This document shows, in pieces, positions 7,841 through 16,628 of a stretch of DNA of 64,000 nt. A program made the position numbers and the translations under genes. Below the pieces are notes generated by a model. The model did not search any database, was not told where the DNA came from, and saw only the letters and a program-made list of their open reading frames with translations. Origin of the DNA: an uncultured Lachnospiraceae bacterium (GTDB taxonomy: Bacteria > Bacillota > Clostridia > Lachnospirales > Lachnospiraceae); the NCBI GenBank assembly GCA_934364805.1, contig CAKRMH010000002.1:1-64000 (forward strand). The letters run 5' to 3'. The first letter of the stretch is position 1; each line of letters starts with the position of its first letter.

Positions 7841-8257
7841 CTATGTCAGACTGAAATTTTCCTCTGGACGAACCACAAGATCAGAAGAAGACTTTGTCAT
7901 ATTCCCGACAGCGATGTCATCCCCGACAAAAAACTGATACTGCTTCAGCACCTGGTCTTTCTCCAGTCCTGATAATGCTTTCTCTACATCCAGACTGTTC
8001 AGGTCACTATCAGCGCCCTTTAATTCATACGAAACACCTGGCTGATACTCTTTTGCATAATCAGCAGAATTGTACGTCTGACGTTCTCTTGCTGTATACA
8101 GATCAACATTCCCATTCTGTGCATCCGATCTGTTTCCAGTTCCAGCATCTGCTTCCAATGACTGCGACTGTACGATCTGCTGCTGTCTGATCTCATTTAA
8201 CTTTATGGAATTGTATTCATAAAATCCAGCGTATGGACGAATCCCTGATATATTCAT
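7841..8257 (-). CDS. Conserved Lachnospiraceae-type protein of unknown function
   Basis: A 138-residue soluble protein that I can describe but not assign to a function. It begins with ISGIRPYAGFYEYN, followed by an IRQQQI helix. The middle is polar and low in complexity (about 30-65), and the C-terminal half has a conserved-looking SDLNSLDVEKALSGL segment and a KQYQFFVGD stretch. I recall similar short proteins in Lachnospiraceae. The spacing of a DVEKA helix before QYQFFVG resembles flagellar rod/hook-basal proteins only faintly, so no flagellar role is claimed. The ATG at 8257 is preceded by GGGGG. It has its own terminator and so is probably a single-gene transcript. Confidence 0.7.
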   Translation of the reverse strand: MNISGIRPYAGFYEYNSIKLNEIRQQQIVQSQSLEADAGTGNRSDAQNGNVDLYTARERQTYNSADYAKEYQPGVSYELKGADSDLNSLDVEKALSGLEKDQVLKQYQFFVGDDIAVGNMTKSSSDLVVRPEENFSLT

Positions 8258-8361
8258 GATTACCCCCATCCGGCTAATACAATCAGCCAAGACTCCTCTC
8301 TTCTATAACTATCGAACAAATCTTATCATTTCTAAATAGGAAAAAAGTCCCTTCCAGCAAT

Positions 8362-8811
8362 TTATACCAGCATTTTTTTAAGTTCATTCATAAAGGTGTT
8401 CACATCTTTAAATTCCCGGTACACAGATGCAAAACGCACGTAAGCAACCGGGTCCAGGTCCTTAATCTTATCTACAACAATCTCCCCGATCTCACTGCTT
8501 GGGATCTCTTTCACCTCACGGCTGAAAATCTCCACTTCCACATCATCGATCAGTTTTGTGATCTCCTCTGCGGAAATCGGTCTCTTGTGGCATGCACGTA
8601 AAACCCCCGCCTCAATCTTGGATCTGTCATACTGCTCACGATTGTTATCTTTCTTAATTACAATGAGCGGAATCGTCTCTACTTTCTCATATGTAGTAAA
8701 ACGCTTCCCGCAATCATCGCAAAGCCTCCTGCGTCGGATTGCATGATTATCATCTGCCGGTCTTGAATCAATTACCCTGGTGTTCTCGCTGCTGCAAAAC
8801 GGACATTTCAT
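8362..8811 (-). CDS. nrdR: Transcriptional repressor NrdR
   Basis: A nucleotide-sensing repressor of ribonucleotide reductase genes that binds NrdR boxes. It has 149 residues, the usual length. The zinc ribbon is visible as CPFC (3-6) and CDDC (about 31-34), followed by the ATP-cone domain (about 49-139) with the VIKKDNNREQYDRSKI start. The start is set at the ATG at 8811 because AGGAGG lies 9 bases before it and the protein then opens with the canonical MKCPFC; the longer reading frame to 8883 has no such support. No nrd gene is adjacent. Confidence 0.96.
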   Translation of the reverse strand: MKCPFCSSENTRVIDSRPADDNHAIRRRRLCDDCGKRFTTYEKVETIPLIVIKKDNNREQYDRSKIEAGVLRACHKRPISAEEITKLIDDVEVEIFSREVKEIPSSEIGEIVVDKIKDLDPVAYVRFASVYREFKDVNTFMNELKKMLV

Positions 8812-8905
8812 ATGTTTATTCCTCCTGCACTCTCTGTGCTTATCGGTATAAATCTGACTTTTTTTACAGTATATCTTTCCCAAAAATGAATGTCAACTGT
8901 TCCAG

Positions 8906-9160
8906 TTACAGTTTCTTTTTCATTTCTTTTTCATCCAGTTCTACAAGGATAATATCCGGTCCGATCTTTACAATTTTGCACCATGGAATCCAGAATTCAA
9001 AATCATGGCACAGACACCCAAAATACTTTGGAGGTCCTGGAACGATCAGTGCATTGATCTCTCCGCATTTTGGATCAAAATCAATATCACGGACTGTTCC
9101 AAAACATCTGCAGTCATTTATATTGACCACTTCTTTATCACATAATTCCGAATAACGCAT
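8906..9160 (-). CDS. YlmC/YmxH family PRC-barrel sporulation protein
   Basis: An 84-residue PRC-barrel protein of the YlmC/YmxH group, associated with spore-forming Firmicutes and of unknown molecular role. The body has the LCDKEVVNINDC start and the DFDPKCGEINALIV strand pair typical of the group. Five cysteines (positions about 7, 18, 32, 49 and 61) are notable in such a small protein and could bind metal. Its 3' neighbour is nrdR; ychF lies upstream with a 70-base gap. Confidence 0.85.
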   Translation of the reverse strand: MRYSELCDKEVVNINDCRCFGTVRDIDFDPKCGEINALIVPGPPKYFGCLCHDFEFWIPWCKIVKIGPDIILVELDEKEMKKKL

Positions 9161-9230
9161 CGTATCATCCTAACTGCACCTGCTTCCTTATATGATATGT
9201 AAAGGCTTTTAAAAAAAGAAGAAGTTCTGC

Positions 9231-10331
9231 TTATACGTTAAAACGGAATAAGATTACATCGCCGTCTTTTACAACATATTCTTTTCCTTCCAGACCAACG
9301 ATTCCTTTTTCTTTTGCTGCAGACAAACTTCCACAATCCAGAAGATCCTGATAGTTTACAACCTCTGCGCGAATGAATCCGCGTTCAAAATCAGAATGGA
9401 TCTTACCTGCTGCCTGAGGTGCTTTGGTTCCCTTTTTGATCGTCCATGCTCTTGTCTCATCTTCGCCTGCAGTAAGATAGCTGATCAGTCCGAGCAGACT
9501 ATAACTTGCCTTGATCAGTTTCTCCAGACCGGATTCTTTTAACCCAAGATCTTCCAGGAACATTGCTTTCTCATCATCATCCAGTTCTGCAATCTCCTGC
9601 TCGATCTGTGCACAGATTACAAATACCTCGCTGTTTTCCTCTTTGGCTTTCTCCCTGACAGCCTGTACATATGGATTGTTTGCACCATCATCTGCAAGAT
9701 CATCCTCGGATACATTTGCAGCATAAATCGTAGGTTTTGCAGTGAGCAGATTATAGGAATTGAACCATTCTTCCATGTCTTCATCTTCCGGAACTTCAAA
9801 TGTTCTTGCCATCATTCCATCCTCAAGATGTTTCTTCAAAGCTTCCAGAAGTTCTAATTCTTTTGCAAGTGTTTTATCCATACGTGCCTGTTTTGCAACT
9901 TTTGCAATACGGCGCTCCAATATTTCAATATCTGAGAAAATCAATTCCAGATTGATCGTCTCGATGTCACGTGCAGGATCAATGCTTCCATCTACATGTA
10001 CAATATTGGTATCCTCAAAGCAACGGACTACATGAACGATTGCATCTACCTCACGGATATTTGCAAGGAACTGGTTTCCAAGTCCTTCCCCCTTACTTGC
10101 TCCTTTTACAAGACCAGCAATATCCACGAATTCAATAACGGCCGGTGTCACTTTCTTGGAACGATACATATCTCCAAGTAATTTTAATCTTTCATCCGGA
10201 ACAGCAACGATACCAACGTTCGGATCGATGGTACAGAATGGATAGTTTGCCGATTCTGCACCAGCCTTTGTCAGTGAATTAAACAGTGTACTTTTTCCAA
10301 CGTTTGGAAGTCCAACGATTCCAAGTTTCAT
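9231..10331 (-). CDS. ychF: Ribosome-associated ATPase YchF
   Basis: OBG-family P-loop protein (YchF/OLA1) that hydrolyses ATP and binds ribosomes; linked to redox stress. At 366 residues it is full length. The G1 motif GLPNVGKST (7-15), G3 FVDIAGLVKGA (about 67-77), and the C-terminal TGS domain (about 280-365), with the conserved FERGFIRAEV start, are visible. The G4 position reads NVSEDD, consistent with the altered base specificity of the family rather than NKxD. A 200-base AT-rich gap separates it from the GGDEF gene upstream. Confidence 0.96.
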   Translation of the reverse strand: MKLGIVGLPNVGKSTLFNSLTKAGAESANYPFCTIDPNVGIVAVPDERLKLLGDMYRSKKVTPAVIEFVDIAGLVKGASKGEGLGNQFLANIREVDAIVHVVRCFEDTNIVHVDGSIDPARDIETINLELIFSDIEILERRIAKVAKQARMDKTLAKELELLEALKKHLEDGMMARTFEVPEDEDMEEWFNSYNLLTAKPTIYAANVSEDDLADDGANNPYVQAVREKAKEENSEVFVICAQIEQEIAELDDDEKAMFLEDLGLKESGLEKLIKASYSLLGLISYLTAGEDETRAWTIKKGTKAPQAAGKIHSDFERGFIRAEVVNYQDLLDCGSLSAAKEKGIVGLEGKEYVVKDGDVILFRFNV

Positions 10332-10545
10332 AATGTATTATCCCTACTCGAAAACCCTTTATTACCAAAGGTCTTCACCTTTCTATATTATTTACTACAT
10401 AAAGTTGTCATGCTATTTAAGCATATCATGCCTGAGTAAATGAGCTTGATACAGCCTTATATTATACTATATATTTCATATTTTTAAAACTGCAAAATGG
10501 ATTTTTTTGTATCCGTCCAGCAAAGTGACGCACTCACTTTTTTCT

Positions 10546-12171
10546 CTATTTTTCCACCTCGTCGCGTGGTTCTTCATATATATCACCGATCAAGATTTCA
10601 TTCCGCTTTTTCTTCTTTACGCGATATAAAAGCATATCTGCTGCATGTAAAAAGTCCCAGCTCTTATTTCCATACTTTGGAACATCAAAACAGATCCCCT
10701 GGGATACCGTCACTATGTCAGCAGCCTGGGATTCGCCATGTGTGATTCCAAGCTCCATCACTGCTTCTTTAAATCTTTTTGCCTTATCATATACCTGTTG
10801 TGCACTCAGTCCACTATAAATAATAATAAATTCATCTCCACCATAACGCGCACAGAAAACCTGATCATTCTGCATCTTTTTAATCAGACTGGCAACTTTT
10901 TTAATGCATTCATCCCCAGCCTGGTGTCCATAATGATCATTATACTGTTTGAAATAATCAATATCGAGAATTTCAAAAGCAAGCGGTATTTTCTTTTCGA
11001 AACAGGATTCTACGATTTTTTCCGAATAATCGGTAAAACGATACCGGTTCATAAGACCGGTAAGCGGATCAGTTTCTGCCTTCTTCATCAGTTCCTGATT
11101 GATCTGCTCCAGATTGATTCTTTTTTCATTAGCATGTTCCAATGCACTTCTTACATAAAGCATATTGGCGATCATACTCTTGCTTTCCCTATCTGCGATT
11201 TCAGTCTTCTCATAAAACTGGACTGCAGTTTTTAAATACGCCGCCTCTTGTCCGCTCTTATTATAATATTTCATCTTCAAAGAAAGGATTTTTTTCTCAA
11301 GATAAGCAACCTTTGTAGATTCCACAACTGGCTCCAGCTTATCACATATCTCCCTCAGAATGTCCATACGGTCAATCTCAACCAGAAGCAGGCAAAAATG
11401 ATACAGGTCATCAAAAATATCCATAAGTGCCATTTTCCTGCCGATACGGTCTCGTATATCTTCAATACACTGATCACGCTTGTTCCAATCCCCGGTTTTG
11501 TGATAATAAGCTGCCTTCATGCACTCTACATAAACATAGTCCACATTCTCAAAATGCGGCTGGCACTCCTGATCCAGCTTACTGATATATTCTGCCGTTT
11601 TCTCCATTTTACCAGAACGCATATCACAAAGGGCAAGATTCGTATAGAGCATAGTTAATGTTGCGATACCACGTTTTTCTTCCTGTGTCTGATCATAATC
11701 TGCACGGGCTTTTTCAAAATAATTCTGTGCCTCATCATAAATCTGATTATCCAGATACAGATATCCGAGATTCAGATAGATACTGCTTTCGACTTTACGG
11801 ATTTCATATTTCCGGCAGTATTCAAGTCCCGTCAGATAATAATCTGCTGCGACCGCAGCGTTTCCCTTGCCTGCTGAACTGATTGCCATCACATTATAAG
11901 CTCTTGCGATCAGTTCCCACTGACCACTTTCTTCCAAATAGCCGATGGCTTTGGCCAGATCACGGAATGTCGCTTCAATTTCATTACGGATATAATGTGC
12001 AGAGCCACTGTGATAATATGCAAATCCAAGAAGCCAGGCATCTCCATTCTGCCTGGCTTCTTTTATAATTTCAGGACACAATTCCAGTATCCGAGCCGTA
12101 TCTGTCCATCTGCTTTTTAAAACATCCTGTACCAATGCATCTGTTTTTCCACTTATACTATGGATTTTCAT
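10546..12171 (-). CDS. TPR-containing diguanylate cyclase
   Basis: Predicted cytoplasmic diguanylate cyclase making cyclic di-GMP from two GTP. Residues about 40-330 form a run of tetratricopeptide-like helical repeats (for example the YYHSGSAHY and YLNLGYLYL helices). A coiled-coil linker (about 335-370) leads to the GGDEF domain (about 373-541) with the TDPLTGLMNR start and an intact RYGGDEF active site near 442-448. The allosteric RxxD inhibitory site that would lie just before it is absent (the residues read NDQVFCARY), so product inhibition is unlikely. There is no membrane segment. The TPR region probably senses a protein or peptide partner. It stands alone between thiN and ychF. Confidence 0.92.
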   Translation of the reverse strand: MKIHSISGKTDALVQDVLKSRWTDTARILELCPEIIKEARQNGDAWLLGFAYYHSGSAHYIRNEIEATFRDLAKAIGYLEESGQWELIARAYNVMAISSAGKGNAAVAADYYLTGLEYCRKYEIRKVESSIYLNLGYLYLDNQIYDEAQNYFEKARADYDQTQEEKRGIATLTMLYTNLALCDMRSGKMEKTAEYISKLDQECQPHFENVDYVYVECMKAAYYHKTGDWNKRDQCIEDIRDRIGRKMALMDIFDDLYHFCLLLVEIDRMDILREICDKLEPVVESTKVAYLEKKILSLKMKYYNKSGQEAAYLKTAVQFYEKTEIADRESKSMIANMLYVRSALEHANEKRINLEQINQELMKKAETDPLTGLMNRYRFTDYSEKIVESCFEKKIPLAFEILDIDYFKQYNDHYGHQAGDECIKKVASLIKKMQNDQVFCARYGGDEFIIIYSGLSAQQVYDKAKRFKEAVMELGITHGESQAADIVTVSQGICFDVPKYGNKSWDFLHAADMLLYRVKKKKRNEILIGDIYEEPRDEVEK

Positions 12172-12216
12172 ACTGCATCCACCCTTTCCTGTAAAATATG
12201 TCCTAATAATATCTCA

Positions 12217-12879
12217 TCAGTCTATGGACTCAATTACGATCAGTATTCCACTTTCAAATATGATCTCGGCTTTATGATCTACGATCTCATTGCTCACACC
12301 AAGTGAATTAAACCCTCCAAGCTCATAATGATCCAGCGGATACTTCATCCCTTTTAATGTGAGTCCCGTAACTTTTTCCGAATACGGAATCAGAGAAACA
12401 TATTTCCCAAACTGTTCTTTTTTTAAAATTTCAAGTGAATGATCTGCCATTCGTATTCTGTTGTTTGCATCCAGTATTATAATTGGAACGTTCTGCTCCA
12501 GACCGATTCCTAAAAGGCTGATATTACCAAGCACATGATCCATTCTTGTTCCGGTAGCACCAAGCAGCGTAATCTCCGACGCACCGTGTGCAATCGCATA
12601 TCGGATTGCATATTCGGTATCCGTATCGTCCTTGATCGGATTTAACTGATGAAATTCAACGGTTTCGTATTTCCGGAAGTAATCAAGGGTTTCCGCTTTT
12701 ACCGAATCAAAATCTCCGATGATCACATCCGGCACGATGTATTCCCGTTTTAAAAATTCCATGCCGGAGTCAGCTGCCAGAATCACATCAAATTCTTCAT
12801 CTCTGAGCAGTTCCCCCGCAAAAGCATCCTGGATTGAGCCTCCGGATATAATAACAAATTTCTTATCTTTTTTTCCCAT
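12217..12879 (-). CDS. thiN: Thiamine diphosphokinase
   Basis: Transfers diphosphate from ATP to thiamine to make thiamine diphosphate. At 220 residues it matches the bacterial ThiN type. The aspartate-rich substrate site reads AADSGMEFL (about 35-43), then VIGDFDSV (about 52-59), and KDDTDTEYA (about 83-91), followed by GATGTRMDH (about 105-113). It follows rpe by 43 bases in the same direction and probably belongs to the long housekeeping operon; thiN next to rpe and rsgA is common in Firmicutes. Confidence 0.95.
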   Translation of the reverse strand: MGKKDKKFVIISGGSIQDAFAGELLRDEEFDVILAADSGMEFLKREYIVPDVIIGDFDSVKAETLDYFRKYETVEFHQLNPIKDDTDTEYAIRYAIAHGASEITLLGATGTRMDHVLGNISLLGIGLEQNVPIIILDANNRIRMADHSLEILKKEQFGKYVSLIPYSEKVTGLTLKGMKYPLDHYELGGFNSLGVSNEIVDHKAEIIFESGILIVIESID

Positions 12880-12922
12880 ATGTTATCCACCAACCTTTTT
12901 GTCAGAAACGTTCCTGTCCACA

Positions 12923-13576
12923 TCAGCTGTTTAAGATATCCAGAAAACGGCATACGTTTTCTCTGATTTCACCACTGAATACTGCATTTCCAGCTACAAT
13001 GATATTAGCTCCTGCATCCATAAGTTTTGTGCAGTTCTCCAGATTAATTCCACCATCTACTTCAATATCGGCTTTTGTTCCGGTTTTCTCAATCATTTTT
13101 TTCAGATTCGCTACTTTGTCAATGGTATACGGAATCAGCTTCTGCCCTCCAAAGCCCGGATTTACTGTCATGATCAGAACCATGTCTACTTTTGGAAGCA
13201 CATATTCGATCGTGCTGAGTGGTGTTGCCGGGTTGAGTGCCACACCAGCTAATATGCCCCGTTCCTTGATTGCCTCAATCGTACGGTCAAGATGTCTGCA
13301 CGCTTCCGCATGTACTGTGATAATGTCCGCTCCCGCATCTGCAAACTGATCGATAAACCGGATCGGTTCATCGATCATAAGATGTACATCAAACATCCGG
13401 TCTGTAAGGCCACGTATGGATTTGATAACTGGAAATGCGAATGATATATTCGGTACAAAGCTTCCGTCCATAACGTCAATATGCACATATTGTGCCCCTG
13501 CCTCATCCAGTTGTCTGATCTGATCTCCCAGATTTGCAAAATCTGCTGATAATATCGATGGTGATAAGCAATTCAT
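12923..13576 (-). CDS. rpe: Ribulose-phosphate 3-epimerase
   Basis: Interconverts D-ribulose 5-phosphate and D-xylulose 5-phosphate in the pentose phosphate pathway. It is 217 residues long, as usual. The TIM-barrel signatures SPSILSADFANLG (5-17), HIDVMDGSFVPNI (about 33-45), the VNPGFGGQ loop (about 138-145) and the DGG metal/phosphate region (about 173-175) are all present. An AGGAGAGC ribosome binding site precedes the ATG. It lies 18 bases after rsgA and feeds the same pool as the xylulokinase-type cluster of the window. Confidence 0.97.
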   Translation of the reverse strand: MNCLSPSILSADFANLGDQIRQLDEAGAQYVHIDVMDGSFVPNISFAFPVIKSIRGLTDRMFDVHLMIDEPIRFIDQFADAGADIITVHAEACRHLDRTIEAIKERGILAGVALNPATPLSTIEYVLPKVDMVLIMTVNPGFGGQKLIPYTIDKVANLKKMIEKTGTKADIEVDGGINLENCTKLMDAGANIIVAGNAVFSGEIRENVCRFLDILNS

Positions 13577-13594
13577 ATAATAGCTCTCCTGTAA

Positions 13595-14476
13595 TTAATA
13601 TTTTTTCGGTTTATTTTTCAGTTCCTCATATAAAAGAACATAGTTATCATAGCGGATCTGGCTGATTCTGCCTTCCTGTAATGCTTCCTTGACTCCACAG
13701 TCCGGCTCACTGATATGGCTGCAGCCCTGGAATCTGCAATTTGGTTCAAACTGACGAAATTCCGGATAGCATGTCCACAGATCTTCTTTTTCAAATCCCG
13801 GTACATCCATAGAAGAAAATCCGGGGGTATCCATTATGTATGTTTTCTCAGATATCGGAATCAGTTCTGAATGACGGGTTGTATGTTTTCCTCTTTCAAT
13901 TTTACGACTGATTCCACCAGTCTCCATACGCACTCCGTCCTGAAGACTGTTGACCAGTGAAGATTTTCCAACTCCGGATGGACCTGCAACGGCTGTGGTT
14001 TTACCCTCGAGAAGCTTCTTTAATTCATCCACGTGCAATTTCGTTTTTGCACTGGTAAACAGGATATGATATCCCGCAGGTTCATATATCTTTCTGAGCT
14101 GTTCTTCCTCTTCTTCATTGATCAGATCACACTTGTTAAAACAAATGGTGACCGGCACCTTCTGATATTCCATCATACAGAGAAACCGGTCTAACAGGTT
14201 AAAATTTGGCTGTGGTTTCGCTGCTGCAAAAATCACAAGTGCCATATCAATATTAGAAACAGCCGGCCGGATCAGTTCATTGCTGCGCGGATGAATTTCT
14301 TCTACATTTCCCAGTTTCTTCTCTTCATCCAGTACCGCAATCGTAACATCGTCTCCAACCAGCGGTTTTATTTTTTCTTTACGGAAGGCACCTTTTGCCT
14401 TACATTCATAAATTCCGGTTTCTGCTACATGAACGTAGTAGAAACCGGAAATTCCTTTCACAATTTTCCCTTGCAT
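13595..14476 (-). CDS. rsgA: Small ribosomal subunit GTPase RsgA
   Basis: Circularly permuted GTPase that assists late 30S subunit maturation. At 293 residues it is complete. The N-terminal OB fold (about 1-65) is followed by the permuted G domain: G4 NKCD (about 114-117), then G5, then the P-loop GPSGVGKS (about 164-171) and DTPGF (about 215-219). The C-terminal zinc site shows the cysteine and histidine pattern C...C..H...C (PNCRFQGCSHISEPDC region, about 246-261). It directly follows the PASTA kinase with a 10-base gap, a conserved arrangement. Confidence 0.96.
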   Translation of the reverse strand: MQGKIVKGISGFYYVHVAETGIYECKAKGAFRKEKIKPLVGDDVTIAVLDEEKKLGNVEEIHPRSNELIRPAVSNIDMALVIFAAAKPQPNFNLLDRFLCMMEYQKVPVTICFNKCDLINEEEEEQLRKIYEPAGYHILFTSAKTKLHVDELKKLLEGKTTAVAGPSGVGKSSLVNSLQDGVRMETGGISRKIERGKHTTRHSELIPISEKTYIMDTPGFSSMDVPGFEKEDLWTCYPEFRQFEPNCRFQGCSHISEPDCGVKEALQEGRISQIRYDNYVLLYEELKNKPKKY

Positions 14477-14486
14477 AATCTCCCTG

Positions 14487-16628
14487 TTATTGTTGTGTGA
14501 AGTTTACTGAAATCGAACCACCATCAGATGTGCTGGTCTTCTTCTCTCCAGTCGGATTACCGTCTGCATCAAGTACGTCTTCTTCGATGTTATACGTAAT
14601 ATAAATCGTACCAGTTGAAGTTCCTTGAATATTTCCTACTGAAAGCTGATAAGATCCTGTTGCAGCGGCACTCTGTGTCGCAAGTGTTTTTCCATTGCTG
14701 TCTACCAGCTTGATCGTGGATGATACTGCCCCTTTCGGTCCATTCAGCGGTACCGAATAATTGCATGCATATGTTTTTGTTTCAGGTCCTTTGCTGACAA
14801 CAATCGTAATATCGGTTCCCTTATTTACGGTCTTACCTGGATCAATGCTCTGTGAAATGACCTGACCCTGGGGTACATCACTGTACTCCTCCTGAACCGT
14901 TACATTCAGTCCCTGTCCGGATAAGGTGGACTGTGCACTTCCGGATTCTGCTCCGCGAACATCCTGTACCGTAACCGGTTCAGCACCCTGACTGATTACG
15001 ATTGTTACAGATGTTTTCTTTTCTACCTGACTTCCGGATGTCGGTGACTGGGAAATAACTTTTCCGGTTTCCACATTATCGTCATACTGATACTGTTTTT
15101 GATAGGTAAGATTATTCGCTTTCAATGTATTTACCGCATCGGTTTCTGTTGCACCGGTTACGTTTGGTACCGTTGTCATATTCTCACTCTTGGTAGAGCC
15201 ACATACGATAACGTTGACCGTACTTCCCTCTGCAACTTTCTTGCCTTCATCTACATCCTGTTCGATGATCTGATCTTTCTCATATTTATCGGATTCCTCA
15301 TAAGAGGCAACAAAGAGCTTGAGTCCAAGTTCATCCAGTTTCTTCTGAGCTTCATCGGCTGTCATTCCAGTGATGTCGATCATAGTTACCTGTTTCTTTT
15401 CTTCAGACTCTGTTTCTGTCTCCGTCTGAGTCTCTGTCTGAGTCTCTGTTGTCTTGTTATGTTTTGAAGGTTTGAACATTCCGAAAACGCTTCCAACAAG
15501 ATAGATGATCACAATTACGATTACAACTGCAGCAACAATTCCCATGATTGTAACCGCTTTATCCATTTTTGGATTCAGAGTTCCCTCTTCATCCTCGTCC
15601 TCATCATCCTCATCTTCGTCTTCTTCGATCTCGTCTGGATCTTCTGTATCTTCTTCATCATCCTCGTATTCGCCGTCTTCATAACCTTCTTCATCAGAAT
15701 CCTCCGGCTGTGGATCTGCCTCTTCGTTGATACGTTTTAACTCATCCTCGCTGATCACTTTTGTCTTGCCATTGTCAACTGCCGGCACCATAACGACAAA
15801 ATCCTCATTCGGACTGATCAACGATTTCCGAAGATCACTTAAAAGCTCTGCAATCGTCTGATAACGGCGGTCTGCATTCTTCTGTGTACATTTCAGGATG
15901 ATTTTTTCCATACTGATTGGAAGATTCGGTGCATATGCACTCGGAGCTACCATTTCTTCCTGTAAGTGCTGGATTGCAACTGCAACTGTTGTATCTCCAT
16001 CAAATGGTACACGTCCTGTTACCATTTCATACATCACGATACCAAGGGAATAAATATCACTTCTTCCATCCACAAATCCATTTCTAGCCTGTTCCGGAGA
16101 AGCATAGTGGACGGACCCCATCACATCGGAACTGATCGTATTGGAAGATGCTGCACGTGCAATACCAAAATCCGTAACTTTCACTTTGCCTTCTGTAGAG
16201 ATGATGATATTCTGTGGTTTAATATCCCGATGGATAATATTCTTGTTATGGGCTGCCTCAATACCTCTTGCGACCTGGATTGCAATGCTGACAGATTCCT
16301 TAAATGAAAGCTGTCCCTTTTTCTCAATGTAGGTTTTGAGGGTGATTCCCTCCACATATTCCATAACGATGTAATGCATTCCATTCTCGCTGCCTACATC
16401 ATAGATATTTACAATATTTGGATGCTCTAACCCTGCTGCGGACTGTGCTTCGGTACGAAATTTCGTTACGAAATTCATATCCTCAGAAAATTCCTGTTTT
16501 AATACTTTAATTGCAACAAAACGACCAAGAATATGATCCTTTGCTTTGTAGACATCGGACATTCCGCCTGCTCCGACTTTGCCTACGATCTCATATCGAT
16601 CTGCTAAATACATGCCCTCAGTTAACAT
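14487..16628 (-). CDS. PASTA-domain Ser/Thr protein kinase (PrkC/Stk1 type)
   Basis: Membrane kinase that senses muropeptides or lipid II and controls growth, cell wall synthesis or spore germination. The cytoplasmic kinase domain (about 10-270) has the P-loop VGAGGMSDVY, the catalytic HRDIKPQN and DFGIA. A very acidic juxtamembrane stretch (about 305-362, mostly D and E) precedes one membrane helix (about 366-392). Outside are three PASTA repeats (about 415-620) and an extra beta-rich C-terminal domain of about 95 residues. The start overlaps the phosphatase stop by 7 bases, so the pair is translationally coupled. The 713-residue length exceeds the typical 600-660 because of the acidic tract and C-terminal domain. 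Confidence 0.95.
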   Translation of the reverse strand: MLTEGMYLADRYEIVGKVGAGGMSDVYKAKDHILGRFVAIKVLKQEFSEDMNFVTKFRTEAQSAAGLEHPNIVNIYDVGSENGMHYIVMEYVEGITLKTYIEKKGQLSFKESVSIAIQVARGIEAAHNKNIIHRDIKPQNIIISTEGKVKVTDFGIARAASSNTISSDVMGSVHYASPEQARNGFVDGRSDIYSLGIVMYEMVTGRVPFDGDTTVAVAIQHLQEEMVAPSAYAPNLPISMEKIILKCTQKNADRRYQTIAELLSDLRKSLISPNEDFVVMVPAVDNGKTKVISEDELKRINEEADPQPEDSDEEGYEDGEYEDDEEDTEDPDEIEEDEDEDDEDEDEEGTLNPKMDKAVTIMGIVAAVVIVIVIIYLVGSVFGMFKPSKHNKTTETQTETQTETETESEEKKQVTMIDITGMTADEAQKKLDELGLKLFVASYEESDKYEKDQIIEQDVDEGKKVAEGSTVNVIVCGSTKSENMTTVPNVTGATETDAVNTLKANNLTYQKQYQYDDNVETGKVISQSPTSGSQVEKKTSVTIVISQGAEPVTVQDVRGAESGSAQSTLSGQGLNVTVQEEYSDVPQGQVISQSIDPGKTVNKGTDITIVVSKGPETKTYACNYSVPLNGPKGAVSSTIKLVDSNGKTLATQSAAATGSYQLSVGNIQGTSTGTIYITYNIEEDVLDADGNPTGEKKTSTSDGGSISVNFTQQ

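Noticed and set aside
10500..10545. A hairpin followed by Ts on the plus strand (AAAGTGA...TCACTTTTTT) near 10520-10545
   Set aside because: No plus-strand gene lies upstream to be terminated and the minus-strand gene ends on the other side with no T-run; treated as chance or unassigned.
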